A stretch of DNA of 38,346 nt from Paraburkholderia ginsengiterrae (GTDB taxonomy: Bacteria > Pseudomonadota > Gammaproteobacteria > Burkholderiales > Burkholderiaceae). Below are positions 7,469 to 14,737 of this stretch, in pieces (within the stretch, counting starts at the first letter, position 1; each line of letters opens with the position of its first letter). The notes beneath the pieces are model-generated. The model saw only the letters and a program-made list of their open reading frames with translations. It had not been told where the DNA came from and did not search any database. The stretch covers positions 1 through 38,346 of the forward strand of contig NZ_LXKA01000350.1 in assembly GCF_001645125.1 (NCBI RefSeq), given 5' to 3'. Made by a program: the position numbers and the translations under genes.

Positions 7469-8338
7469 ATGGACATCGGTTTTATCGGCCTCGGCGAAAT
7501 GGGCGCTGCGATGGTTGTAAACATTTTGAAGGCTGGGCATCAGGTGCGCGTGTGGAATCGCTCGCCGGAGCGCGCGCAGGCGCTTGCCGACGTCGGTGCG
7601 CGGGTCGTCGCGACGCCGGCCGAAGCGTTTGCGGGCGACGCCGTGCTCTCGATGCTCGCCGACGACGCCGCCTTGCGCGAAGTCGTGACCGCGTCGTTGC
7701 TAGAGCACGCTCCGCGCGGGCTGATCCACGTGAACATGGCGACGGTCTCGGTGGCGCTGGCCGAGGAACTGGCGACAGCGCACGCGTCGCGCGGCATTCA
7801 CTATGTTGCCGCGCCGGTGATGGGCCGGCCTGACGTCGCTGCGGCGGGCAAGCTGACGATCGTCGCGGCCGGGCCGGCTGAATCGATCGACCGCGTCCAG
7901 CCGATTTTCGACGCGATCGGCCAGAAAACCTGGCGCATCGGGTCATTGCCGCAACAGGCGAACGTCATGAAGCTCGCGGCTAATTTCATGCTCGCATCCG
8001 CGGTCGAGACCCTGGGCGAAGCGGCCACACTGGTGGCCGGGCATGGCGTCGGCATGCAGGATTTCCTCGACGTAATCACGAGCGGCCTGTTCCCCGGACC
8101 GGTCTACGCGGGTTACGGCAAGATGATCGCCGAGCAGCGCTATGAGCCGGCGCTGTTCAAGGCGCGCCTCGGTCTGAAGGACGTGCGCCTTGCGCTGGCC
8201 GCGGCCGATGCTGTTACGACGCCGCTGCCGATTGCGAGCGTGGTGCGCGACAGCCTGCTTGAAGCCGTGGCCCACGGCGACGGTGAGAAGGACTTTGCGG
8301 TGCTGGGCCAGGTTGCCGCACGGCGGGCCGGACGCTAA
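7469..8338 (+). CDS. NAD(P)-dependent 3-hydroxyisobutyrate-dehydrogenase-family reductase
   Basis: A 289-residue beta-hydroxyacid dehydrogenase. The N-terminal Rossmann fold starts with GFIGLGEMG (residues 4-12) and the usual N-RSPERAQAL follows. The substrate-binding segment reads APVMGRPDVAAAGKL where most relatives have APVSGG. The catalytic lysine is in NVMKLAANFML. The all-helical C-terminal half follows. Such enzymes reduce or oxidise 3-hydroxy acids, such as tartronate semialdehyde, succinate semialdehyde or 3-hydroxyisobutyrate; which one cannot be read here. The start at 7469 is preferred over 7457 because GGAG at 7459-7462 is well spaced for it. It is followed by the LysE-type exporter in the same direction, 80 bases on. 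Confidence 0.85.
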   Translation: MDIGFIGLGEMGAAMVVNILKAGHQVRVWNRSPERAQALADVGARVVATPAEAFAGDAVLSMLADDAALREVVTASLLEHAPRGLIHVNMATVSVALAEELATAHASRGIHYVAAPVMGRPDVAAAGKLTIVAAGPAESIDRVQPIFDAIGQKTWRIGSLPQQANVMKLAANFMLASAVETLGEAATLVAGHGVGMQDFLDVITSGLFPGPVYAGYGKMIAEQRYEPALFKARLGLKDVRLALAAADAVTTPLPIASVVRDSLLEAVAHGDGEKDFAVLGQVAARRAGR

Positions 8339-8418
8339 GAAACCGCAAGCATGGGCAAATGCTGACGGGTGCGGGCGGGCATAATGGCCGCCCAATCCTC
8401 ATTTTGGTCGTAAGTCCC

Positions 8419-9054
8419 ATGAGTCTGCATACTTGGTGGCTGTTTGTTGCCACGGTCTTTGTCATTTCCGCGATTCCCGGTCCGAACATGCTGCTCGTGA
8501 TGACGCACGGCGCTCAGCACGGGCTGCGCCGCTCCAGTGCGACCATGGCGGGGTGCCTGTCAGCGCTGGTGTTGATGCTGTCGGTCTCGGCGGCCGGGCT
8601 GGGCGTATTTCTCGCGGCCTGGCCGGCCATGTTCGACGCGCTGCGCATGATCGGCGCGGCTTACCTCGTGTATCTCGGCGTCAAGGCCTGGCGCGCTCCG
8701 GCTGATGAAGCTGCCGCCGGTGAGGCCGACGCATTGGCCGCAAAGCCCGCGCGCTCGGCTTTCGCGCTGTTCCGCAACGGTTTTCTGGTGGCGGGCAGCA
8801 ATCCCAAGGCGATCCTGTTCGCCGCCGCGCTGCTGCCGCAATTCATCGACGCCGCACAACCCAAGCTGCCGCAGTTCGGCGTGCTGGTTGCCACTTTCGC
8901 CACGATCGAGGTGAGCTGGTACCTGGTCTACGCGGGCTTCGGCACGCGAATCGGCGCGAAGCTGAAGAGCCGCAGCGTCGCGCGGATGTTCAATCGTCTG
9001 ACTGGAGGCGTGTTTGTCGGCTTCGGCGCGATGATGGCGCTGGTGCGCCACTAG
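8419..9054 (+). CDS. LysE/RhtB-family amino-acid exporter
   Basis: A 211-residue membrane protein with about six hydrophobic segments. The family signature is clear: FVISAIPGPNMLLVMTHGA near residue 15 to 35, a G-x-R segment, then LFRNGFLVAGSNPKAILFF-like (NGFLVAGSNPKAILFAAAL) near residue 125. It would export amino acids or related compounds across the inner membrane. The start at 8419 gives the canonical short N-terminus; the frame stays open to 8359. A CATAAT box at 8380-8385 could be its -10. Substrate unknown. Confidence 0.88.
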   Translation: MSLHTWWLFVATVFVISAIPGPNMLLVMTHGAQHGLRRSSATMAGCLSALVLMLSVSAAGLGVFLAAWPAMFDALRMIGAAYLVYLGVKAWRAPADEAAAGEADALAAKPARSAFALFRNGFLVAGSNPKAILFAAALLPQFIDAAQPKLPQFGVLVATFATIEVSWYLVYAGFGTRIGAKLKSRSVARMFNRLTGGVFVGFGAMMALVRH

Positions 9055-9061
9055 GCGCGGA

Positions 9062-9089
9062 GGCGCAGGGCGCAGGGCGCAGGGCGCAT
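9062..9089 (+). repeat. Short tandem repeat, 4 x 7 bp
   Basis: Three exact copies of GGCGCAG and a fourth ending in T run without interruption just after the LysE-type gene. This is a simple 7-bp tandem repeat with no clear function, possibly variable in copy number between strains. Confidence 0.75.
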
Positions 9090-9169
9090 GGCCCGGCCAA
9101 CCGGCTATGGCGAGACGACTGGTGGTGCGTTGCATTTTTGCAACTCGAGGGTCTACCCTAATTTGCATG

Positions 9170-9198
9170 TTGCGTCGCACCAAACGATTTGCTATAGT
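9170..9198 (+). promoter_or_regulatory. Promoter of the predicted sRNA
   Basis: TATAGT at 9193-9198 (5 of 6 to consensus) lies 17 bases after TTGCGT at 9170-9175. No coding start follows; a strong terminator ends about 68 bases downstream. The predicted transcription start is near 9205. Confidence 0.6.
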
Positions 9199-9204
9199 TC
9201 GTCT

Positions 9205-9266
9205 TGTCTCCTCCATGTCTCCTCTGATATGGATTCAGCCCGCCAACCTAGGCGGGCTTTTTTTTT
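9205..9266 (+). ncRNA. Predicted small RNA with duplicated anti-Shine-Dalgarno motif
   Basis: The segment has a promoter, no ORF, and an intrinsic terminator with nine T's, predicting a transcript of about 62 nt. Its 5' half is single-stranded in appearance and carries TGTCTCCTC twice, at 9205-9213 and 9216-9224, followed by C and T respectively. These are complementary to extended ribosome-binding sites of the type GAGGAGACA. The long U-tail would suit Hfq binding. It lies between a LysE-type gene and the convergent ompW-type gene, separate from both. The transcript is not a recognised Rfam family to me. Its existence is inferred from signals only. Confidence 0.6.
9237..9266 (+). terminator. 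Intrinsic terminator of the predicted sRNA
   Basis: AGCCCGCC (9237-9244), loop AACCTA, GGCGGGCT (9251-9258), with nine T's from 9258. The stem is perfect and GC-rich. It could also end read-through from the LysE-type gene. Confidence 0.92.
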
Positions 9267-9290
9267 GCCCAAATTTCCCGCCCCCATAAA

Positions 9291-9326
9291 CAACAAAACC
9301 GGCCGACCCCTGCACGGGGCCGCCGG
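9291..9326 (-). terminator. Intrinsic terminator of the OmpW-type gene
   Basis: On the minus strand CCGGCGGCCCC, a 5-base loop, GGGGTCGGCCGG and then TTTTGTTG form a slightly imperfect GC-rich stem with a T-rich tail, starting 26 bases after the stop codon at 9352. Confidence 0.75.
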
Positions 9327-9351
9327 CTGCGTGGCTAAACGCCTGCCCGAC

Positions 9352-10176
9352 CTAGAACTTGTACGAGAGGGCCAGGAACGAAATGATCGGATCGGCCGCC
9401 AGGTCTGCCTTGGTGACAGACAGTTCGGTACCGTCCGCAGCCTTGATGATGACCGACGAGGTCGTCTTTAGCGGAATGTACGTGACCGATGCGACCAGTC
9501 CCCAGTGGTCGGTAAAGTTGTACGCCAGACCGGCATTGAACACTGGCGCCCAGGACGAGGATGCTTTCGCCGACACCTGCGTCTGGCCCGGCTTGCCCGC
9601 GCCGGCGGCCAGCACGGCGCCGAGGTTGTTCTGCGTCGACGTGATGAAGTTCTGGCTCAGCTGGAGGTCGGAAAACCAGTTATACGACACGCCAATACCG
9701 ACAAATGGCCGGAACTTCGCGGTCGGCTCATTGAAGTAGTACTGGAACAGCAACGCCGGGCTCCACTGGCGCACGCTCTTCACAATGGGATTGGCTTGCG
9801 GGTCGCCGAGGTTCTGTGTGCCGAGCGCGCCTGCCGGTCCCGGTGGCTTGATGGTGCCGCGCCCTGAGATCTGGAACACCGGCGGTATGCCCGCCACCGT
9901 CGATACGGCAATGTGATCGGTGACGTAATGGCTGAATACCAGACCGGCGGTATCGGCGTTGCTGCTCGACAGGCTCGTGCCGGACGACGTGAACGAACTC
10001 GGCAGGCGCAGCGGCGTGTTGATCGGCACGGGCGCGACGTTGGTGGTGAGCGGCGTGCTCGATTTTGTCGGCGTCACATGGAACCAGCCGAGCACGGCGA
10101 CGTTGTCGCCCGCATGCTGGGCGTGCGCACTGGCGCACAAGCAGGCGCCCAGTATCGCAAGTAAGAACTTTTTCAT
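9352..10176 (-). CDS. OmpW-family outer membrane protein
   Basis: A 274-residue outer membrane beta-barrel. The signal peptide (MKKFLLAILGACLCASAHAQ) is cut at AHA-Q, followed by AGDNVAVLGWFHVTP, a typical OmpW opening. Alternating strands follow, including LFQYYFNEPTAKFRPFVGIG and VFNAGLAYNFTDHWGLVASV. The chain ends in SYKF, the terminal aromatic needed for barrel assembly. OmpW proteins form small hydrophobic-lined channels. The ATG at 10176 is chosen over 10206 because it starts the signal peptide and has AGGGAGAAGCAAC in front. It follows two DUF2957 lipoprotein genes on the same strand. The mature part is longer than the usual 190-200 residue OmpW, with extra loops. Confidence 0.85.
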   Translation of the reverse strand: MKKFLLAILGACLCASAHAQHAGDNVAVLGWFHVTPTKSSTPLTTNVAPVPINTPLRLPSSFTSSGTSLSSSNADTAGLVFSHYVTDHIAVSTVAGIPPVFQISGRGTIKPPGPAGALGTQNLGDPQANPIVKSVRQWSPALLFQYYFNEPTAKFRPFVGIGVSYNWFSDLQLSQNFITSTQNNLGAVLAAGAGKPGQTQVSAKASSSWAPVFNAGLAYNFTDHWGLVASVTYIPLKTTSSVIIKAADGTELSVTKADLAADPIISFLALSYKF

Positions 10177-10263
10177 GTTGCTTCTCCCTGAGGCACGCGT
10201 ACGCACATCGCCCGCGGCGCGGCGCTCGGCGAATACGCCGGCGCGCTGCCTGTTCGTTGGGCA

Positions 10264-10298
10264 CCGGCTGCCGCGCCGCGACGCTACGCGGCAGCCGG
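10264..10298 (-). other. Perfect 12-bp intercistronic hairpin
   Basis: CCGGCTGCCGCG (10264-10275) and CGCGGCAGCCGG (10287-10298) pair perfectly around an 11-base loop, between the DUF2957 gene and the OmpW-type gene. No T-run follows on the minus strand. It may modulate relative expression through partial termination or by protecting an mRNA end, but that is inference. Confidence 0.6.
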
Positions 10299-10342
10299 GA
10301 CGCGAACGCCACGTTGCGGATTGGCGGCGCGTGCTGCGCCTG

Positions 10343-11584
10343 TTACTGGACGAAGGCGCCGATCGTGAAGTACGGCGAGGCCGCGTTGGTCAGATCGAGG
10401 TAGCCGAACACGCCGCCCGTGAAGATCATCTTTCCGGTTGGCGTGGTGCCGGTCGTTGCGCCCACCTGCGTGGTGGTCACGACGCCCGGCACGGCTTGCG
10501 TGAAGTCCAGATTCAGCGCCGTCGCGAGCGATGCCTGCGAAGCGTTGAACGGATCGAGCAGCGTGGCTTGCGTGCCCTCGAGCGCGGTGGTGCGGTAGTC
10601 GAACTGGCTATCCACGCCGATGTACTCACCGTTTTGCGAGTTCACCGTGATTGCGCTTTGCGGCGCCAGGATCGAGATGCCCGATTCGTCGTCGGCGTAC
10701 GGTCCGAGCGCGCCGTTCTGCGGCACGGTCACCGACGAGTTCGCCGCGCCGGTGCGCACGAGGATTGGCACCAACTGGTTGCGCAGCTTGCCGACGATCA
10801 TGTAACCGCGCGCCTCCGGCGTGGTCGCGAGTGTCGGTTTCGCCTGGCCGAGGAAGTTGTTGGTCTGGAACGCGCCGCTGCCGTCGGCCGACTGGGCGAA
10901 GTTGCTGCCCGGCTGCTGGCATTTGCCGGCGTTGACACCGGAGTTGTCGCACTCGCTCCACGTGCCGTCCGCGTTGATCGTGATCTTCGAATTGACCGCG
11001 ACGGGCAGGAAGTTCTGTGACGGGACCTGGTGATAGCCGAGCTGGTTATAGGTGCCGGCCACGTTCGCGATATTCGTTTCAATCGACGAGAAGCCGATGA
11101 ACGGGTAGTACGGGAACTTGGTATCTGGTACGGCGCCGACGCCGAGAATGCCGCCGAACGAAATTTCCGCGCCCGGGATGGTGCCGCCCGCCACACCCTC
11201 GCCAACAAAGATCCGCGCCGGACGATTCGGATCGAGGCTCGCGCCGTTCAGGCGAAACGCGCATTGATTGAGCTTGTTGGTCGGCAGCAAGGTTTCCTGG
11301 GTCAGCGTGCCGCTGGCGCTCTGGCCCGCACGCGTCGGTACGACGGTGCCCGTGGTTGCCGGGATCGGCGACTCGATGTAGTTGACCTGCCAGGTCATCT
11401 TGGTCGTATCGAGTTGCAGCTTGACGAGTTCGCCGTCGCCGCCGCCACCCGTGAACACCGTGTTGTAGTCGAGCGAGGCCGGACACAGACGGACTTCTGT
11501 CACCGGACCGTCGCCGCCGCTACCACTGCACGCCCCCAGCAACGGTGCTGCAAGAGCGAGCACCGAAATGATTCTCCAATTCAT
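10343..11584 (-). CDS. DUF2957 family lipoprotein (copy A)
   Basis: A 413-residue predicted lipoprotein with lipobox LLGAC (lipidated Cys19) and a glycine-rich linker after it. The sequence resembles the DUF2957 family. It shares ordered landmarks with the neighbouring copy: LCPA near the N-terminus, ESPIP, VxPTRAG, a G-GVAGGxIPGA turn, YPFIGF, YNQLGYHQVPSQNF and DDESGI. No catalytic motif is visible. Copy B lies 98 bases upstream on the same strand and the OmpW-type gene 166 bases downstream, so a three-gene envelope operon is plausible. A short hairpin at 11610-11633 lies between the copies. Function unknown. Confidence 0.8.
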   Translation of the reverse strand: MNWRIISVLALAAPLLGACSGSGGDGPVTEVRLCPASLDYNTVFTGGGGDGELVKLQLDTTKMTWQVNYIESPIPATTGTVVPTRAGQSASGTLTQETLLPTNKLNQCAFRLNGASLDPNRPARIFVGEGVAGGTIPGAEISFGGILGVGAVPDTKFPYYPFIGFSSIETNIANVAGTYNQLGYHQVPSQNFLPVAVNSKITINADGTWSECDNSGVNAGKCQQPGSNFAQSADGSGAFQTNNFLGQAKPTLATTPEARGYMIVGKLRNQLVPILVRTGAANSSVTVPQNGALGPYADDESGISILAPQSAITVNSQNGEYIGVDSQFDYRTTALEGTQATLLDPFNASQASLATALNLDFTQAVPGVVTTTQVGATTGTTPTGKMIFTGGVFGYLDLTNAASPYFTIGAFVQ

Positions 11585-11682
11585 ACCGCCTCCAGAATTT
11601 TCTCGTTGTGTGGCCGGCTCCCAGTCCAGCCACCCTTTGCTTTATTTATGTCTCGTACAGCGAATTGCCGGTCCCTGGTGCC

Positions 11683-13104
11683 TTATTTGCTGATCTGCGC
11701 TCCAATGCCGAAGTAAGGCGTACTTGGCGTATCCGAATTGGCCGAGGTTGAGGTGATGCCGCCGTTTTCCACACCCTGAATCGCGATGGCGTACAAGCCG
11801 CCCGACGCGATCGCAAGGCCCGTTTTGCCGTTGGTGTCCTGCACGCCGACGAGTCCGGGGCTCGCCAGGCCATAGCCCAGACCGAAGCCGCTTTCCGCCG
11901 CGGACGTGCTCGGATTGATGAATGTGCCGACGGCGCCCTGGATCAGCGTCGCGGTGTACTTGAAGTTCGAATCCGCGCCGACATACCCGCCGTCGAAACC
12001 GCCGGAGGCGAGCGGTGTGGCTGCGGCGAGCATGGCGATGCCGGATTCGTCGTCGACTTTCGCGTCGAGATGCAGCGGGGCGGTGCCGAGATTGATGAAG
12101 CCCGTGCGCACGACCAGCGGGACGGTTGCGCCGTTGATCTGGCCGAGAATCATGTGCGCCGTCCCCGACTTGCCGGTCGCGCCGATGATCGGCAGCTTGA
12201 ACTGCTGCACGATCTGCGGTGCCTGCTGGCTGTCGAAATAGCCGTTGGCGTTTGACGTCCACGGATTGCCGGTGCTCAGGCAGCCGCCGGCGTTCGGCGA
12301 GTAGTTCGGATTGGCAGTGTTGCTGCTGGTGCACGTGCCGCTGGCATCAAACGTTTCAACCGTGTTGGTCGCGACGGTCGCGTAGTTGCCCGACGGCGCC
12401 AGGTGATAGAGCAGGCCGTTATAGGTGCCGGGCAACTTGGTGATGTCGGTCGTCGTGGTGGCGAAACCGAGGAACGGATAGAAGTCGAAATGGCGGCTCG
12501 GCACCGCGCCGATGCCGGAGCCCACGAGCGGAATGGAGAGCCCGTCGAACTCGACGGTCGCGCCTGGAATGCCGCCGCCCGCCACGCCGAGACCCACGAG
12601 GATCATGGGCGGATTGGGGTTGTTGACGAAATCGGGCGTCGTGTACGGCTGGCCGTCGCCGGCCGCGGTACCGGTGCCGGCGCCGAGGATGAAGGCGCAG
12701 CGCGTCTGTTCGGCGGTCGGCAGCGCACCGGTCGGCGGGTGGATTACCGCGCCCGTGATCTGCGTACCTGCACGGGTCGGCGTGACCTGTCCCGTGCGCA
12801 ACGGAATCGGCGACTCGAGCCACTTGAGGGTGTACTTCATCGCCGTCGCGTCGATGTTCAACTGCACCACTTCGCCGCTACCCGCGCCACCCAGGAAGGT
12901 GGTCTTGACGATATCGGCGGTCGCGGGACAGAGCGCCGCCGTGCTCGGAGCGGAGGGCGGCGGACCTTGCACGCCACAACTCGCGCCTGAGCATTGCGGA
13001 GGGTTGACCGGGCCTGGATTGTCGGCCTTGCCGCCACCGCAAGCGATCAGGAATGGGGCCGTGGCAAGGGCCATCGCCAGGCCTCGAGTAATGGCTTGCG
13101 ACAT
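11683..13104 (-). CDS. DUF2957 family lipoprotein (copy B)
   Basis: A 473-residue predicted lipoprotein. The signal peptide ends in FLIAC, with the lipidated cysteine at about residue 22, followed by a glycine/proline-rich linker containing two more cysteines. The body matches copy A in landmark order (LCPA, ESPIP, VTPTRAG, GVAGGGIPGA, YPFLGF, YNGLLYHLAPSGNY, DDESGI), so the pair arose by duplication and then diverged widely. The ATG at 13104 is preferred over 13122: GGGAGAC stands 5 bases before it, whereas nothing precedes the longer start. It is the first gene of the presumed operon. Function unknown. Confidence 0.8.
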   Translation of the reverse strand: MSQAITRGLAMALATAPFLIACGGGKADNPGPVNPPQCSGASCGVQGPPPSAPSTAALCPATADIVKTTFLGGAGSGEVVQLNIDATAMKYTLKWLESPIPLRTGQVTPTRAGTQITGAVIHPPTGALPTAEQTRCAFILGAGTGTAAGDGQPYTTPDFVNNPNPPMILVGLGVAGGGIPGATVEFDGLSIPLVGSGIGAVPSRHFDFYPFLGFATTTTDITKLPGTYNGLLYHLAPSGNYATVATNTVETFDASGTCTSSNTANPNYSPNAGGCLSTGNPWTSNANGYFDSQQAPQIVQQFKLPIIGATGKSGTAHMILGQINGATVPLVVRTGFINLGTAPLHLDAKVDDESGIAMLAAATPLASGGFDGGYVGADSNFKYTATLIQGAVGTFINPSTSAAESGFGLGYGLASPGLVGVQDTNGKTGLAIASGGLYAIAIQGVENGGITSTSANSDTPSTPYFGIGAQISK

Positions 13105-13526
13105 GCTGCTGTCTCCCTTCATGTAATTGTGCGAACTAATTTCGCCGCGCTATTAATGCCTGTCAATTGAATGAGCCGTCTAAAAAGATCGATTCAAACA
13201 GCGCATTGGCGGCCGGCTGCGCGCCGTGTGGACGTCGGCCGCCCTTTTAAACAAAAAAGAGAATTTCGCGCGAGGAGCGGCACCGTTGCTTCGCCGCACA
13301 CCCTTGCCAGGTAAGCGTTACAGCAAAATGGCTCTATCATCTGCGAACGATCGTTCGACAAAAAGTCCGGAGTTTCCCTATGCGGAAAACTATGCTGAGC
13401 GGGTTGCTGACAGGGATGAATTACCGGGAATTTGCTGAGCAGTCCGATTTTTATTTTTTAAGTAATGCGGGCTAATACTGATTAACTGTGAGGTGGGGAG
13501 TTTGAAAAGGCGGATTTTTAAAACAG
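13105..13526. other. Upstream region of the DUF2957 operon, no gene seen
   Basis: This 422-base gap lies between the DUF2957 start and the argC terminator. It contains a GC-rich inverted repeat, GGCGGCCG (13208-13215) with CGGCCGCC (13236-13243), followed by CTTTT on the plus strand, and a perfect palindrome at 13344-13357. A run of AT-rich sequence lies at 13440-13530. Short open frames here look like chance. Confidence 0.4.
13333..13361 (-). promoter_or_regulatory. Palindromic operator inside a candidate promoter of the DUF2957 operon
   Basis: CGAACGATCGTTCG (13344-13357) is a perfect 14-bp palindrome of the kind bound by TetR-family dimers. On the minus strand it sits between a possible -35, TTGTCG (13361-13356), and a weak -10, GATAGA (13338-13333), 17 bases apart. 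The leader would be about 230 bases. The palindrome is certain, the promoter is weak. Confidence 0.45.
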
Positions 13527-13554
13527 AAAAGCCGGCTCTGGCGAACCGGCTTTT
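13527..13554 (-). terminator. Intrinsic terminator of argC
   Basis: AAAAGCCGG (13527-13535) and CCGGCTTTT (13546-13554) form a perfect stem around a 10-base loop. On the minus strand it is followed by CTGTTTTAAAAA, and it lies 42 bases after the argC stop. Confidence 0.85.
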
Positions 13555-13596
13555 GCGTGGATTGACAGCGAATTGCTCGCTGTATCTCGAACTTGC

Positions 13597-14544
13597 CTAG
13601 CGTTTCAAGCCGGTTTCCTCGGCGGCGCCGATTGCGAGGTTCATGCACTGGATCGCGGCACCGGAAGCACCCTTGCCCAGATTGTCCAGGCGCGCGACGG
13701 TCACGAAGCGCTCCTCGTTGCCGAACACGAACAGGTCGACACGGTTGGTGTCGTTGTTCGCCTGGACGTCGAAGAAGCCGCCGTCGAGGTTCGCATCCGC
13801 GTCGAACGGTGCGACGTGCACGAACGCTTCGCCCGCGTAGTACTCCGCGAGCAGCGCACGCACGTCTTGCGGGGTCGTCTTCTTGGCCAACTGGTTTGGC
13901 GAGAAGTAGGTCGTCACCGCGAGACCCTTGTAGAAGTCGCCGACGATCGGCGTGAAGACCGGTGCCGACTTCAGGCCCGTGTGCGCCGCCATTTCCGGCA
14001 GATGCTTGTGCGTGAGGCCGAGCGCGTACGGGCGCGGACTCTTGAGCCGGTCGTTGCCGCCGGCTTCGTAGTCGGCAATCATTTTCTTGCCACCGCCGCT
14101 GTAGCCGGTAATCGAGTAGGCGTGCGCGCCGAATTCGGGCGCCACCACGCCACCTTCGACCAGCGGACGCATGGCCAGCACGAACGCCGACGCATGGCAG
14201 CCCGGCACGGCAATGCGTTTCGCCGTGCGCAGACGCTCGCGTTGCGAGCGGGCCAGCTCAGGCAAGCCGTAAGCCCAGTCGGCGGCGGTGCGGAAGGCGG
14301 TGCTGGCATCGATCAGCACGGTGCGATCGTTCTCGACCAGAGAAGCCGATTCGCGCGAGGCGACGTCGGGCAGACACAGGAACGTAACGTCAGAGGCGTT
14401 GATGAGACGACGGCGCTCATCGAGGTCTTTGCGCTTCGCTTCTTCGATACGCAGAATCTCGACATCGGCGCGTTGCGACAGGTATTCAAAAATCTTCAGG
14501 CCGGTCGTGCCTTCCTGTCCGTCGACAAATACTTTCGTGCTCAT
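13597..14544 (-). CDS. argC: N-acetyl-gamma-glutamyl-phosphate reductase, type 2
   Basis: A 315-residue enzyme of arginine biosynthesis. It reduces N-acetyl-glutamyl phosphate with NADPH to the semialdehyde in the cytoplasm. The N-terminal [18 protein letters not shown] is the nucleotide-binding loop of the short, type 2 form. The catalytic cysteine lies in VPGCHASAF, and a histidine in [11 protein letters not shown] completes the site. The length fits type 2 (about 310-320 residues) rather than type 1. The ATG at 14544 is chosen because the enzyme begins at MSTK; the upstream frame extension to 14778 has no family match. Transcription is apparently independent, with a terminator right after. 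Confidence 0.92.
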   Translation of the reverse strand: MSTKVFVDGQEGTTGLKIFEYLSQRADVEILRIEEAKRKDLDERRRLINASDVTFLCLPDVASRESASLVENDRTVLIDASTAFRTAADWAYGLPELARSQRERLRTAKRIAVPGCHASAFVLAMRPLVEGGVVAPEFGAHAYSITGYSGGGKKMIADYEAGGNDRLKSPRPYALGLTHKHLPEMAAHTGLKSAPVFTPIVGDFYKGLAVTTYFSPNQLAKKTTPQDVRALLAEYYAGEAFVHVAPFDADANLDGGFFDVQANNDTNRVDLFVFGNEERFVTVARLDNLGKGASGAAIQCMNLAIGAAEETGLKR

Positions 14545-14694
14545 CTCGATCTCACTAGCTTGCTGGAAACGGGGCGCGACGCCGCGCCGGAACGTTATTT
14601 TAAGACCTGACGGCGCCAGGCGCGCAAAAGGCATGAAAAAACGACGATGCGCGCCTGACGTGACACCGGAATGACCGCTCATGCATCCGATTCG

Positions 14695-14733
14695 GGCCGA
14701 TTCAAGCTGAATCGGCCGGCTTGCGGCAAGCCG
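14695..14733. other. Two adjacent hairpins between flavodoxin and argC genes
   Basis: GGCCGATTC (14695-14703) pairs with GAATCGGCC (14709-14717), and CGGCTTG (14717-14723) pairs with CAAGCCG (14727-14733). Both stems are perfect. They lie just after the flavodoxin-type gene stop on the minus strand, without a T-run, so they may end or stabilise that transcript. Confidence 0.5.
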
Positions 14734-14737
14734 TGCG

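Noticed and set aside
9062-9089. Tandem repeat as a CRISPR array or plasmid iterons
   Set aside because: Units are 7 bp without spacers and no cas or rep gene is near.
9959-11020. A 353-residue plus-strand frame spanning the OmpW-type and DUF2957 genes
   Set aside because: It crosses the gap between two well-supported minus-strand genes and has Arg/Ala-rich shadow composition.
13208-13243. GC-rich inverted repeat followed by CTTTT as an sRNA terminator on the plus strand
   Set aside because: The loop is 20 bases and no convincing plus-strand promoter lies upstream, so an sRNA is not supported here.
13573-14610. A 345-residue plus-strand frame opposite argC
   Set aside because: Antisense shadow of argC with no recognisable domain.
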